In this document: piece after piece, positions 22,376-32,349 of the stretch
Layout of the letters: every line of letters begins with the position of its first letter
How positions within the stretch are numbered: the first letter of the stretch is position 1
The notes under the pieces: model-generated
Seen by the model: only the letters and a program-made list of their open reading frames with translations
The model's database searches: none
Told to the model about the DNA's origin: nothing
Made by a program: the position numbers and the translations under genes
Source: Pseudomonadota bacterium
GTDB lineage: Bacteria; Pseudomonadota; Gammaproteobacteria; Burkholderiales; Chitinibacteraceae
Direction: 5' to 3'
Assembly: GCA_026399755.1 (NCBI GenBank)
Contig: JAPLQI010000032.1
Coordinates: 1-64,000, forward strand
Length of the DNA: 64,000 nt

Positions 22376-23548
22376 ATGTGGTTTCGTGTTTGCCTGCTAG
22401 GGCTCTGTATGGCTGATGCTGCTCAAGCTGCCTATGACTCAGAAGACCCGTTTAAGTTGAATGCAAACGTAAACTATCAATATGATAGTAATTTTTTTAA
22501 ACTAGCTGAAAATAGTAGCAATGCGCAGGTCAATCGACATGGAAAGCGCTCTGAGTCTAAATTAGAAGCAAAATTAAGTGGGCGTTTAGATTTAAAGCTA
22601 TCTCGCCAGCTCGTCTCTTTGACTGCAGATATTAATCAGATAAATTATAAAAATTTTAAAGAACTAAACCATTCAGAATGGAGTTCAGGTTTAACGTGGA
22701 ATTGGGCTGTTGGTAGTTTGCTTAGTGGGCAATTAAATGCAAGCACCTCAACTAAAATGTCCTCATTTGAAGATAACATATTGGATGGCGCTGATAATAG
22801 CGCTTTGGATATGCAGCGCCAGAATAGTCTATATTTTCAAACGGTGTTAAAGCTAAAAAGCACTGTTGATTTAATTGCAACGGTGGGAGTAAGCACGGAA
22901 GAGCATGATTTTAAAAAATATATAAATGCAAAAAGTATGACTACGAGTATTGCCACTCGTTATCGATCAGACCAAGGAAATTATATTTCTGCTCGGTATA
23001 GTCGACGAAAATATACATATGATTTAGATTTGCCTTTTAGATCGGGTTTTACCGAGCAAGTTGGCTCTGTAGATATGGGGTATTCCCCGAGTAGCAAAAT
23101 AGATATAAGTTTAAATTTAGGCCTAGGTCGCTGGGAATCGGCATTTAATGGGCAGAGTCAAACAACCCCGCAGGGGGATGTGGGGCTAAGCTGGCGTGCC
23201 ACAAATAAAACAACATTTAAATTTGTTTATGGCCAAAATTTTTCTGAGTTTACAAGTGGAGCGGGTCGAAATTTAGACCGTTATTATGGCTTAACGACTA
23301 AATGGCTAATGACAGAAAAAACAGCGTGGGATTTTGATTTAAATCGTCGAGAACGTAGCCTTGAAGTGGCAGGACGCGGTGGGGTTAATGATGAAGATAC
23401 AAATAGCGCACGCTTTGCACTTACTTATAAAATACTACCCACTGTAAATCTTAGTAGTTATATTCAAGCAGAACAACGTATTAGCAATAATATCAGTGGC
23501 AATTATAAGGATTACCAATTTGGGTTAAATGCAGGGCTTGATTACTAA
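22376..23548 (+). CDS. epsL: EpsL-like outer-membrane beta-barrel protein (XrtB/polysaccharide-associated)
   Basis: Signal-like N-terminus then EDPFKLNANVNYQYDSNFFKL; repeated amphipathic beta-strands; first gene of the eps/exosortase B locus. Confidence 0.75.
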   Translation: MWFRVCLLGLCMADAAQAAYDSEDPFKLNANVNYQYDSNFFKLAENSSNAQVNRHGKRSESKLEAKLSGRLDLKLSRQLVSLTADINQINYKNFKELNHSEWSSGLTWNWAVGSLLSGQLNASTSTKMSSFEDNILDGADNSALDMQRQNSLYFQTVLKLKSTVDLIATVGVSTEEHDFKKYINAKSMTTSIATRYRSDQGNYISARYSRRKYTYDLDLPFRSGFTEQVGSVDMGYSPSSKIDISLNLGLGRWESAFNGQSQTTPQGDVGLSWRATNKTTFKFVYGQNFSEFTSGAGRNLDRYYGLTTKWLMTEKTAWDFDLNRRERSLEVAGRGGVNDEDTNSARFALTYKILPTVNLSSYIQAEQRISNNISGNYKDYQFGLNAGLDY

Positions 23549-23624
23549 CTTTTTTTCATAATGAAAGTGTTTAGTTCCTATATTCGCATAGAGATAGAAT
23601 TATAGGGATTTTAGGTGGTTTTAA

Positions 23625-25130
23625 ATGATGAGGGTACTTGATATTGTGAACGAACCAATAAAAAATATGGATCAATATCTTGACAAGAGTTCTTTAGAAT
23701 CGAGCATTGTTGCTTCGCCTAGCTTGCTTGCTGATCGTTTTCGTGAGTTTTCTAATGCAGCCCCATTTATAAGTTTTTTTAAATTATTTATAGACCCTGT
23801 ATTAGTTGTTGCTTCATTGTATTTATTATCGATTCCATTCAATGTTGCAATGGATGGATATGAGTTTGTTTTAGCTGCATTATCATTTTTGCTGACCGCC
23901 ATAATGCTAGATGGTATGTTTTTATTTATGCCGGGCTATTCTAAACTCTGGGTAGGCCTTGGGCGGTTTGTTGCCGAATGGCTAGCAGTAGTTGTTGCTT
24001 TAATACTGATTGGGCGAATTTCTGGTTTTATTGATTATTATTATCCACCATTTATATTTACATGGTTTATTGTTGCACCAATCACTTTGATTTGTATACA
24101 TATAGCTATTCGTGAATATATTTTACGAGTTGATTTAGGTGATGATTCAGAACGTAGTAAGGTGGTAGTGGTTGGGATAAATCAACCAAGTCAAATATTA
24201 GTAAAAAATATAAATGAAGAACCATTTTTAAAAATGGACTTTATGGGGTACTTTGATGATAGAGCCGTCAGTCGATTACCAAAAAATGCATCAGCACAGC
24301 TTATTGGTAGCCTAGATGTCCTTCCTCTATATATAAAAAAAAATGCTATTAAAAAAATATATATCTCTCTGCCAATGAGCTCACAGCCAAGGGTTCTTGA
24401 GTTAATTGATGAGTTAAAGGATAGCACTGCTTCTATTTATTTTATCCCAGATTTATTTGTATTTGATTTGATTAATGCACGCTTTGATAATGTTGCGGGT
24501 ATGCCCATGGTGGCGATCTGCGAGAGTCCTTTTATGGGGCTAAATGGGGTAATAAAGCGTATTAGCGATGTTGTATTGTCTTTATTTATTTTGGCGATGA
24601 TTTGGCCTATTCTATTAATCATTGCGCTTGCCGTTAAATTTACATCGGCTGGACCTGTTATTTTCAAGCAACGTCGCTATGGAGAAAATGGCGATAGTGT
24701 TCTGGTGTATAAATTTCGCTCGATGACGGTCATGGAAGATAGTGAGCAAGTCGTTCAGGCGATTAAGAATGATCAGCGTCTAACACCCATTGGTCGATTT
24801 TTGCGTAAATCATCATTAGACGAGCTGCCACAGTTTATTAATGTATTAGAAGGGAAAATGAGTATTGTTGGTCCTCGGCCACATGCAAATGCCCATAATG
24901 AGCAATATAGGAAACTGATCAAAGGTTATATGATTCGCCATAAAGTGAAGCCAGGGATTACAGGCTGGGCTCAGGTGAATGGTTTTAGAGGGGAGACAGA
25001 TACTCTTGAAAAAATGCAAAATAGAATTAAATATGATTTAGATTATCTACGTAATTGGTCCGTATGGTTGGATGTGAAAATTATTTTGATGACCATTTTA
25101 GTTGTATTCAAAGATAGAAATGCATACTAA
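23625..25130 (+). CDS. Undecaprenyl-phosphate glucose phosphotransferase (EpsB/WcaJ-like initiating sugar transferase)
   Basis: C-terminal bacterial sugar transferase: GPVIFKQRRYGENGDSVLVYKFRSM, SLDELPQFINVLEGKMSIVGPRPHA, KPGITGWAQVNGFRGET. Confidence 0.93.
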   Translation: MMRVLDIVNEPIKNMDQYLDKSSLESSIVASPSLLADRFREFSNAAPFISFFKLFIDPVLVVASLYLLSIPFNVAMDGYEFVLAALSFLLTAIMLDGMFLFMPGYSKLWVGLGRFVAEWLAVVVALILIGRISGFIDYYYPPFIFTWFIVAPITLICIHIAIREYILRVDLGDDSERSKVVVVGINQPSQILVKNINEEPFLKMDFMGYFDDRAVSRLPKNASAQLIGSLDVLPLYIKKNAIKKIYISLPMSSQPRVLELIDELKDSTASIYFIPDLFVFDLINARFDNVAGMPMVAICESPFMGLNGVIKRISDVVLSLFILAMIWPILLIIALAVKFTSAGPVIFKQRRYGENGDSVLVYKFRSMTVMEDSEQVVQAIKNDQRLTPIGRFLRKSSLDELPQFINVLEGKMSIVGPRPHANAHNEQYRKLIKGYMIRHKVKPGITGWAQVNGFRGETDTLEKMQNRIKYDLDYLRNWSVWLDVKIILMTILVVFKDRNAY

Positions 25131-25166
25131 TTTCAATACACAACAATAGATTGGAGTAGATTTCAA

Positions 25167-26060
25167 ATGCTAAAAACAACAATAAAACCTTTGGTACTCA
25201 CTTTTACTGCTGCTATGTTATTGGTGGGCTGCGGGGATAAAGAAGAGAAAAAGTCTCCGAGCCAAGTATTGGCTAAAGTGAATAGCACAGAAATTACAGT
25301 GCATCAATTAAATACTTTATTGGGGCAAGTTCAGAAGGCTACGCCACAAATTAAACAGAGCATGCTAGATCAGCTGATTGATCAAGAGTTGTTAGTGCAA
25401 AAAGCTAGCGAGCTAAAATTAGATAGGGAGCCGAACGTTTTACAGTCTATTGAAACAGCTAAGCGCCAGATTTTGGCTCAAGCTGCGGCAGGCCGTATTT
25501 TTGCTAAGGCAGAAGAGCTAAAGCCTGCAGATATTGAGTTGTTTTATAGTAAAAATCCAGCCCTATTTGCGGAGAGAAAAGTATATGACTTTGAAATTTT
25601 TAGCTTTGATAAAAAAGCCTACGACGATGCTTTAATCAAACAGCTGGATAAAATAAATAGTGCTCAGGAAGTAAAAGCAATACTAAGTACAGCTCAAATT
25701 AAATTTACCGAAAACGGAGTAAAGCGTACTGCTGAGCAATTACCTATCGCGCTATTAAATAAATTTGCTGCTATGAAGAACGGCGATATTATGGCAATGC
25801 CAGAAGCAGAAAAAATAGTTCTATTGGTATTAAAAGAAAGTATTGCTGCTCCTGTTGAAAAAGATAAGGCCGCTCCTGTTATTAAAAGTTATTTGCAGAA
25901 CGATAAAGCACAAACTGATGCAAAGCTTAAAATAAAATCTCTGCGTGATGCTGCAAAAATTGAATATGTACAAAAATTTGCAGAGAGCAAAATAGATGCG
26001 GCAAGTGCACCTGTGAATGATAACAGTGGCATTTCTGCAGGGTTAAAAGGGCTTAAATAA
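25167..26060 (+). CDS. epsD: EpsD-family peptidyl-prolyl cis-trans isomerase lipoprotein
   Basis: Lipobox LLVGCGDK; SurA-like N-domain VNSTEITVHQLNTLL...MLDQLIDQELLVQKA; locus context. Confidence 0.82.
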   Translation: MLKTTIKPLVLTFTAAMLLVGCGDKEEKKSPSQVLAKVNSTEITVHQLNTLLGQVQKATPQIKQSMLDQLIDQELLVQKASELKLDREPNVLQSIETAKRQILAQAAAGRIFAKAEELKPADIELFYSKNPALFAERKVYDFEIFSFDKKAYDDALIKQLDKINSAQEVKAILSTAQIKFTENGVKRTAEQLPIALLNKFAAMKNGDIMAMPEAEKIVLLVLKESIAAPVEKDKAAPVIKSYLQNDKAQTDAKLKIKSLRDAAKIEYVQKFAESKIDAASAPVNDNSGISAGLKGLK

Positions 26061-26842
26061 TGAAAGCTTGGCAAATAGTTTTAGCGTTTATCTTAACTTT
26101 TAGCGCTGCTGCTATGGCAGCGCCAAGTGCTGAATATCGCCTTGGGCCTGGCGATATCGTTAAAATTAGTGTCTATGACCACCCTGACTTAACCACAGAA
26201 TTGCAGTTAAGTGATAAAGGGACAGTCGCATTTCCATTATTGGGTGATATTAAGCTATTGGGCCTGCCCTATGTGGAGGCTGAGGCGTTAATTAGCGCAG
26301 GTTTAAAAAATGGTGGTTTTATTAATAGCCCTAATGTCAGTGTTTTAATTACTCAGTATCGAAGTCAGAGAATAGCTGTGATTGGTGAGGTAAATCGGGC
26401 TGGGCGTTATGCATTAGAAGGTGCGACGGATGTAGTTGATTTGCTTGCGCTTGCTGGTGGATTAAATCCAAATGCAGGCGATAAGATAATCATATTACGC
26501 GGAGCAGATCGGATTGAATATCAGCTAAGCCAAGCGATGAAATTAACTGATCAAACAAAACGCAATATGTCGATTGTTAATGGCGATGTAGTGTATGTAC
26601 CGAAGGCACAACAATTTTATGTATACGGAGAAGTAAACCGCCCTGGTGTTTTCCGTTTAGAGCCACAAATGACAGTAATGCAAGCTTTGGCCATGGCAGG
26701 TGGGTTTAATCCACGAGCATCTCGTAGAACAATAGAACTTCATCGTGTAGATAAGAATGGTGCGGTCACTAGGGTTGAAGTGAAATTAAATGATTTGCTA
26801 GTAGAAAATGACACGATTTTTGTTGAAGAAAGTATTTTTTAA
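26060..26842 (+). CDS. epsE: Polysaccharide export protein EpsE (Wza/OPX family)
   Basis: YRLGPGDIVKISVYDHPDLTTELQLSDKGTVAFPLLGDIKLLGLP; SLBB-like IAVIGEVNRAGRYALEG, FYVYGEVNRPGVFRLEP. Confidence 0.93.
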   Translation: MKAWQIVLAFILTFSAAAMAAPSAEYRLGPGDIVKISVYDHPDLTTELQLSDKGTVAFPLLGDIKLLGLPYVEAEALISAGLKNGGFINSPNVSVLITQYRSQRIAVIGEVNRAGRYALEGATDVVDLLALAGGLNPNAGDKIIILRGADRIEYQLSQAMKLTDQTKRNMSIVNGDVVYVPKAQQFYVYGEVNRPGVFRLEPQMTVMQALAMAGGFNPRASRRTIELHRVDKNGAVTRVEVKLNDLLVENDTIFVEESIF

Positions 26843-26882
26843 TATCCAAAGTATGCGTTATTTATATTAAGGCATAGCGCTG

Positions 26883-26912
26883 AAGGCCTCTGAAAATCAG
26901 ACGGCCTTTTTA
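26883..26912 (+). terminator. Rho-independent terminator between epsE and epsF
   Basis: AAGGCCTCTGAAAATCAGACGGCCTTTTTA. Confidence 0.75.
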
Positions 26913-27018
26913 TTCCTTTTTGAACGAAACCCAGCAATGCTAAATTCCAGATTTATCGGGATTAGCTACTCTTGCAAGCCAATAATGCATACCCCTAGAG
27001 GGGCAGAGTTTAATTACT

Positions 27019-28416
27019 ATGACATTCGAACAATTTATAAATATTTTACGGGCTAGAAAGTGGATTGGAATTGCAATCTTCCTGACTGTTATTTTAGCGA
27101 CAATGATAATTAGTATTTTGTTGCCAAAGCAATACTCCTCGGAGGCTACTTTGGCAGTAGATGTGAAAGCTACAGACCCCGTTACAGGCCAACAAATTGC
27201 GGGTTTCTTAGCCCCTAGTTATATGGCGACACAGGTAGAAATGATTTCCAGCCAAAACGGTGCATTAAAAGTGGTTGATGCGCTTGGCCTGGCTAAATTG
27301 CCTGAAGCACAAGCTCAATTTATGCAAGCAACGCAAGGTAGAGGCGATATACGCGTGTGGTTTGCTGATTCATTACTCAAAGGCCTAGAAGTAAAACCAA
27401 GCCGTGAAAGTAATGTCATTAATTTGACCTATACCGGAACAGATCCACAATTTGCGGCGGCCTTGGCCAATGCATTTACCCAAGCATATATTCGTACTAC
27501 GGTTGATATTAAGGTTGCCGCTGCACAGCAGAATAATGTATTTTTTCAAGAGCAATTAAAATCGTTGCAATCCAATTTAGAAAAAACACAGCAAAAATTA
27601 TCAGAATATCAGCAAGAAAAAGGCATTGTCGCCACTGATGAGCGTTTAGACATTGAAATGCAAAGGCTCAATGAAATATCTAGCCAATTGGTAGGGGCAC
27701 AATCACAAACCTTTGATGCACAGGCCAGAGCTCGTGGCGGCCAAAGTGCACCAGATGTATTGAATAATCCATTGATTTTACAATTAAAAGGACTGCTTTC
27801 TGCTCAAGAAGCAAAGCTAAAAGAATTGGCAGAAAAGAATGGCCCTAATCACCCTCATTATCGCCAAGCATTAGCAGAAGTCACTGCAACGCAGAGTCAA
27901 CTCAAGGAATTAATGCAGCAGTATTCGGGAGGCTTAAGCGGAGTAGCAGGGAACTCGCAATCTCGGCAGGCAGCATTAACTGAAGCCATGAAGACACAAA
28001 AGGAACGGGTCTTAGAACTAAAGTCTGGACGTGCCAGCATTGATGTCTTGCAGCGTAATGTAGATAACGCACAGCGCAGTTATGATCAAGCCTTGCAACG
28101 TTTTAGCCAGACCATGCTAGAAAGCCGTTCCGATCAAAGTAATATCACCATATTAAAATCAGCCTCTGCGCCATTAACACATTCAAAACCTAGAACCGTA
28201 TTGAATATGCTTTTAGCTAGTTTTGTTGGAACATTGCTAGCTGTCGCTTCAATTCTAATTTTTGAATTATTAAATAGGCGAGTGCGCACTAAAGTTGATA
28301 TTGAAAATTATTTGGGCTTACATGTATTAGCAGAGCTTGGGAAAAAGGATGCAAAGAAATTATTTGGTAATAAATATAAAGGCAAAAAAAGAGTCATCAT
28401 AGGGGAAGTCTCGTGA
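27019..28416 (+). CDS. epsF: Chain-length determinant protein EpsF (Wzz/GumC-like)
   Basis: MTFEQFINILRARKWIGIAIFLTVILATMIISILLPKQYSSEATLAVDVK; coiled-coil; second TM near the C-terminus. Confidence 0.92.
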   Translation: MTFEQFINILRARKWIGIAIFLTVILATMIISILLPKQYSSEATLAVDVKATDPVTGQQIAGFLAPSYMATQVEMISSQNGALKVVDALGLAKLPEAQAQFMQATQGRGDIRVWFADSLLKGLEVKPSRESNVINLTYTGTDPQFAAALANAFTQAYIRTTVDIKVAAAQQNNVFFQEQLKSLQSNLEKTQQKLSEYQQEKGIVATDERLDIEMQRLNEISSQLVGAQSQTFDAQARARGGQSAPDVLNNPLILQLKGLLSAQEAKLKELAEKNGPNHPHYRQALAEVTATQSQLKELMQQYSGGLSGVAGNSQSRQAALTEAMKTQKERVLELKSGRASIDVLQRNVDNAQRSYDQALQRFSQTMLESRSDQSNITILKSASAPLTHSKPRTVLNMLLASFVGTLLAVASILIFELLNRRVRTKVDIENYLGLHVLAELGKKDAKKLFGNKYKGKKRVIIGEVS

Positions 28417-29267
28417 CAATTGCTCAATTAGATCAAGCAAAGTCTAGTAGTAATATTGGTAAGTTATTATTGGATAATGGTAAATTAGATAGCAGCCAAG
28501 CAGAAAAAATATTGTTGTTACAAAAAGAAGAGGGGATACGTTTTGGAGAGGCTGCAATTCGACTCGGTTTTATTAGTGAAGATGATATACAGCAAGTGTT
28601 GGCTTTGCAGTTTTCATATCCCTACTTGCAAATTGGAAAATCAAAACTAAGTGCAAGCTTAGTGGCTGCTTATGATCCTTTTGATAAGATTGTTGAAGAA
28701 GTTCGCTGTTTGCGAAGTCAGATTTTACTACGTTGGATTGGGCTTGGGCATAAAAGCGTATTGATTGCATCATGTGATGAAGTGGCGGGTGAATTAATAG
28801 CCAATTTAGCCATTGTGTTTTCTCAAATGGGTGAAAAAACCTTATTGGTTGATGCAAATTTACGTCAGCCACATCAGCATGAATTATTCGGTTTACAAAA
28901 TCGCCAAGGATTTAGTGAAGTATTAGCAGCAAGAGTACCATTGCAAGCTGCGATTCAGCATGTTGATGGTTTATTGGATTTAAGTATTTTAACTGCAGGA
29001 ACAAAAGCACCTAATCCTCAAGAGCTATTATCGAAGGGAGATATGGGGCGGTTTACTGCAGAATTAGAATCTGTTTACGACATTATATTATACGATGCTC
29101 CTGCAAGTAGTAAGGCTGCAGATGTGCAATTATTAGCAGCAAGAACCAAGGGGGTTATTTTGGTCGCGGTGCGTAATAAAACGACACTTAAAGATTTGGC
29201 ACAATTACGCGATCAATGTGAAATGGCCGGAGCCGAAGTATTGGGTTGTGTTTTGCTAGGATCATAA
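28413..29267 (+). CDS. epsG: EpsG-like BY-kinase/ParA-type chain-length protein with MshEN-like N-terminus
   Basis: IGKLLLDNGKLDSSQAEKILLLQ...FGEAAIRLGFISEDDIQQVLALQ; Walker A'-like KTLLVDANLRQP; DIILYDAPAS; canonical Walker A absent. Confidence 0.8.
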   Translation: MTIAQLDQAKSSSNIGKLLLDNGKLDSSQAEKILLLQKEEGIRFGEAAIRLGFISEDDIQQVLALQFSYPYLQIGKSKLSASLVAAYDPFDKIVEEVRCLRSQILLRWIGLGHKSVLIASCDEVAGELIANLAIVFSQMGEKTLLVDANLRQPHQHELFGLQNRQGFSEVLAARVPLQAAIQHVDGLLDLSILTAGTKAPNPQELLSKGDMGRFTAELESVYDIILYDAPASSKAADVQLLAARTKGVILVAVRNKTTLKDLAQLRDQCEMAGAEVLGCVLLGS

Positions 29268-29269
29268 AA

Positions 29270-30145
29270 ATGAACTCTATTCAGACTCGCTTTGCGCCAG
29301 CAGCGGTTTTAAAATATTTACAAGAATATGGCTGGATAATATTGGGTATTTGCATTCTTGGGGGGCCTACTTTATTTGATTTAAATAAAGAACTATGGAA
29401 TACCCCCGAGCAAGGTCATGGTCCTTTTATTTTAATTATTGTTTTATGGCTATTTTATAAATCAAAAAATAATAATGTGCTCGCTCAGCAACAGCCTGAT
29501 ACCGTGCTAGGGGGGGGATTATTTTCTATTGGCGCTTTGTCTTATATATTGGGCAGATCTCAAGAAATTTGGTTATTTGAAGTCGGGGCATTTATTCCGC
29601 TTTTAGCGGGTATTATATTGTTGGCGGAGGGTAGAGCTTCATTTCGTAAATATTTTTTTGCAATTTCATTTCTTGTTTTTTTAATTCCTTTGCCTGGCGT
29701 TGTGGTCGATGCACTTACTACGGGCTTAAAAAGCCATGTATCACATTGGGCTGAAGTATTGCTCTATGCGGCAAACTATCCTGTCGCCCGTTCTGGTGTA
29801 ATGCTGGTTGTAGGACAATATCAATTACTGGTGGCAGATGCATGCTCTGGGATGAACTCATTATTTAGTTTGTTTTCTCTTGGGCTGTTATATATCCATA
29901 TCGGTGGATATGGTTTTAGCTGGCGAGGCGTATTATTATTTTTATGCGTGATACCCATTGCATTTATTGCGAATGTAGTTCGTGTCATGATTTTGATACT
30001 AGTGACTTATCATTTTGGAGATGAAGCGGGGCAGGGGTTTATCCATGACTTTGCTGGGATGGTGGTTTTTGCTGTCGCGTTGATTGCCTTTTTTGCGATT
30101 GATTTTATATTAGGTATCTTGCTCGTTAAAAAGGTAGCAAAATGA
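29270..30145 (+). CDS. xrtB: Exosortase B
   Basis: Polytopic; LVADACSGMNSLFSLFSLGLLYIHI (exosortase Cys), FIANVVRVMILILVTYHFGDEAGQGFIHDFAGMVVF (Arg and His of the catalytic triad). Confidence 0.92.
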   Translation: MNSIQTRFAPAAVLKYLQEYGWIILGICILGGPTLFDLNKELWNTPEQGHGPFILIIVLWLFYKSKNNNVLAQQQPDTVLGGGLFSIGALSYILGRSQEIWLFEVGAFIPLLAGIILLAEGRASFRKYFFAISFLVFLIPLPGVVVDALTTGLKSHVSHWAEVLLYAANYPVARSGVMLVVGQYQLLVADACSGMNSLFSLFSLGLLYIHIGGYGFSWRGVLLFLCVIPIAFIANVVRVMILILVTYHFGDEAGQGFIHDFAGMVVFAVALIAFFAIDFILGILLVKKVAK

Positions 30146-30816
30146 TTGTAAATAAAAAAATCGTATTGTTTATCCTAATGAGTATTACTGCGGGTTTAAC
30201 TTATTTTTTGACCCCCCATATCGTTATGGCCGATATGCACCATATTGAACTAGAAAAAATGGTGCCTAACCACTTTGACGATTGGAAAAAAGAAGAAACA
30301 GCTGCTGCTTTAGTACAAGCACCAGATGTAGAGGCGCTATTAAGTAAACTATATTCAAATTTATTAATGCGAACCTATATAAACAGCAAGGGCGAGCGCA
30401 TGATGTTATCGATCGCCTATGGCCCAGATCAGCGGGATAATGGCGGCAGGCAGGTACATCGTCCTGAAGTCTGCTATCCAGCACAGGGCTTTAATATTGT
30501 GGCTAATCAAGCCGCGATATTTAGCTCTCAATACGGTGAAATACCGGTAAGGCATTTAATCGCAAAGCAGAATAATAGGGTTGAGCCCATTACCTATTGG
30601 TTGACTGTTGGTTTAATTGCCGTTAATAACACTTCGAGCTTTAAATTTAGCCAGCTCTCCTATGGTGTAAAAGGCTATATACCTGATGGAATGCTTATTC
30701 GTGTTTCTAGTATCGATGCAAATACTGAAGAAGCCTATAAAAAACAAGCTGCCTTTTTAAATAAACTAGCTGCTGCATTACCTGAAAAAAATAGAAAAAA
30801 CTTTGGCTTTAATTAA
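30142..30816 (+). CDS. epsI: EpsI family protein (exosortase-associated)
   Basis: RPEVCYPAQGFNIV motif; N-terminal TM; adjacent to exosortase. Confidence 0.9.
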   Translation: MIVNKKIVLFILMSITAGLTYFLTPHIVMADMHHIELEKMVPNHFDDWKKEETAAALVQAPDVEALLSKLYSNLLMRTYINSKGERMMLSIAYGPDQRDNGGRQVHRPEVCYPAQGFNIVANQAAIFSSQYGEIPVRHLIAKQNNRVEPITYWLTVGLIAVNNTSSFKFSQLSYGVKGYIPDGMLIRVSSIDANTEEAYKKQAAFLNKLAAALPEKNRKNFGFN

Positions 30817-30839
30817 AATAATTACTAGGATAATGCTTT

Positions 30840-31967
30840 ATGTTTCAAAAGAAGGTTGCATTAATTACAGGGATTACAGGGCAGGATGGATCATATCTAG
30901 CTGAATTACTATTAGAAAAAGGTTATGAAGTACATGGCATTAAGCGGCGTGCCTCATCGTTTAATACCCAGCGCGTTGATCATATTTACCAAGACCCTCA
31001 CCTTGAAAATAATAGCTTCAAATTACATTATGGTGATTTAAGCGATTCATCAAATTTAACGCGTATTTTACAAGAAGTGCAGCCGGATGAAGTTTATAAC
31101 CTTGGTGCTCAATCGCATGTCGCTGTTAGCTTTGAATCGCCAGAATACACCGCCGATGTGGATGGCATGGGCACACTACGCTTATTAGAAGCGATTCGTT
31201 TTCTTGGCCTAGAAAAGAAAACACGTTTCTATCAAGCGTCTACTTCTGAGCTATTTGGTTTGGTGCAAGAAATACCGCAAAAAGAAACTACGCCATTCCA
31301 CCCTCGTAGCCCATATGCAGTGGCTAAAATGTATGCTTATTGGATTGTGGTTAATTATCGTGAAGCTTATGGCATGTACGCATGCAACGGTATTTTGTTT
31401 AACCATGAAAGCCCACGTCGTGGAGAAACATTTGTTACACGTAAGATTAGCCGTGGCTTAGCAAATATCGCCCAAGGCTTAGAAAAATGCTTATTTATGG
31501 GTAATATCGATTCATTGCGTGATTGGGGCCATGCCCGTGATTACGTCAAAATGCAATGGATGATGTTGCAACAAGAAGTGGCAGATGATTTTGTAATTGC
31601 TACGGGTGTGCAGTATAGCGTGCGTGATTTTATCCGTATGGCAGCCCGTGAATTAGGCGTGTCGCTTAATTTTGTGGGCGAAGGAGTGGATGAAACCGCT
31701 ATTGTTGCCAAAATTGAAGGCGATAAAGCACCTGCGCTGCAAGTGGGGGATATCATTATGCGAGTAGACCCACGTTATTTTCGCCCTGCCGAAGTTGAAA
31801 CCCTTTTAGGCGATCCAACAAAAGCGAAAGATAAATTAGGCTGGATACCAGAAACAAGCTTGCCTGAATTAGTACAAGAAATGGTTGCTTATGATTTAGT
31901 TCAAGCTCGTCAACATGCTTTGCTTAAAATACATGGCTATAAGATTGCGGTCTCTACAGAGCAATAA
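30840..31967 (+). CDS. gmd: GDP-mannose 4,6-dehydratase
   Basis: [44 protein letters not shown]...[16 protein letters not shown]. Confidence 0.98.
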   Translation: MFQKKVALITGITGQDGSYLAELLLEKGYEVHGIKRRASSFNTQRVDHIYQDPHLENNSFKLHYGDLSDSSNLTRILQEVQPDEVYNLGAQSHVAVSFESPEYTADVDGMGTLRLLEAIRFLGLEKKTRFYQASTSELFGLVQEIPQKETTPFHPRSPYAVAKMYAYWIVVNYREAYGMYACNGILFNHESPRRGETFVTRKISRGLANIAQGLEKCLFMGNIDSLRDWGHARDYVKMQWMMLQQEVADDFVIATGVQYSVRDFIRMAARELGVSLNFVGEGVDETAIVAKIEGDKAPALQVGDIIMRVDPRYFRPAEVETLLGDPTKAKDKLGWIPETSLPELVQEMVAYDLVQARQHALLKIHGYKIAVSTEQ

Positions 31968-32037
31968 TTTGGATTAGACATTGCGTGTCGTTTTAACGCT
32001 AATAAGTTAAAGGTACCTAACGTCTTATATCTAAGCT

Positions 32038-32330
32038 ATGCATGCAATTTATATTGCAGGTCTTTGTGAGATAGTTGATTTTGATATTGTAACGCAGCTG
32101 ATAAATATCAGTGCCGCTGGAAATCTAGCCATTCGTGAGTTAGCAAGCACTATTCGTGCAGTGCTGGGTTTATAGTGCAATTTATCTTTGATGCCAGCAA
32201 TATCAACAGCACGATTAGTCAGCGATAAGAAGCTCGTCAACTGATTGGCCATAGGCTGGAAAGATAAATAAAGTTTCGTCACGGTTTAGCTATTGCTTAT
32301 CAAGAGTTCTTTGAAAGATTAGGCATTTAG
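32038..32330 (+). pseudogene. Degraded C-terminal remnant of an SDR GDP-sugar reductase/epimerase (GDP-L-fucose synthase-like)
   Basis: LINISAAGNLAIRELASTIRAVLGL*, then shifted frame VQFIFDASNINSTISQR*EARQLIGHRLER*IKFRHGLAIAYQEFFERLGI*: matches the C-terminal pattern of Fcl/SDR proteins but with a frameshift and internal stops. Confidence 0.65.
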
Positions 32331-32349
32331 TATTTAAAAGGTGTCATAA

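Noticed and set aside
26883-26912. Neisserial DUS-like GCCGTCTGA in the epsE-epsF terminator
   Set aside because: Only a partial match within a hairpin explained as a terminator; I noticed no other copies, so an uptake-sequence role is unsupported.
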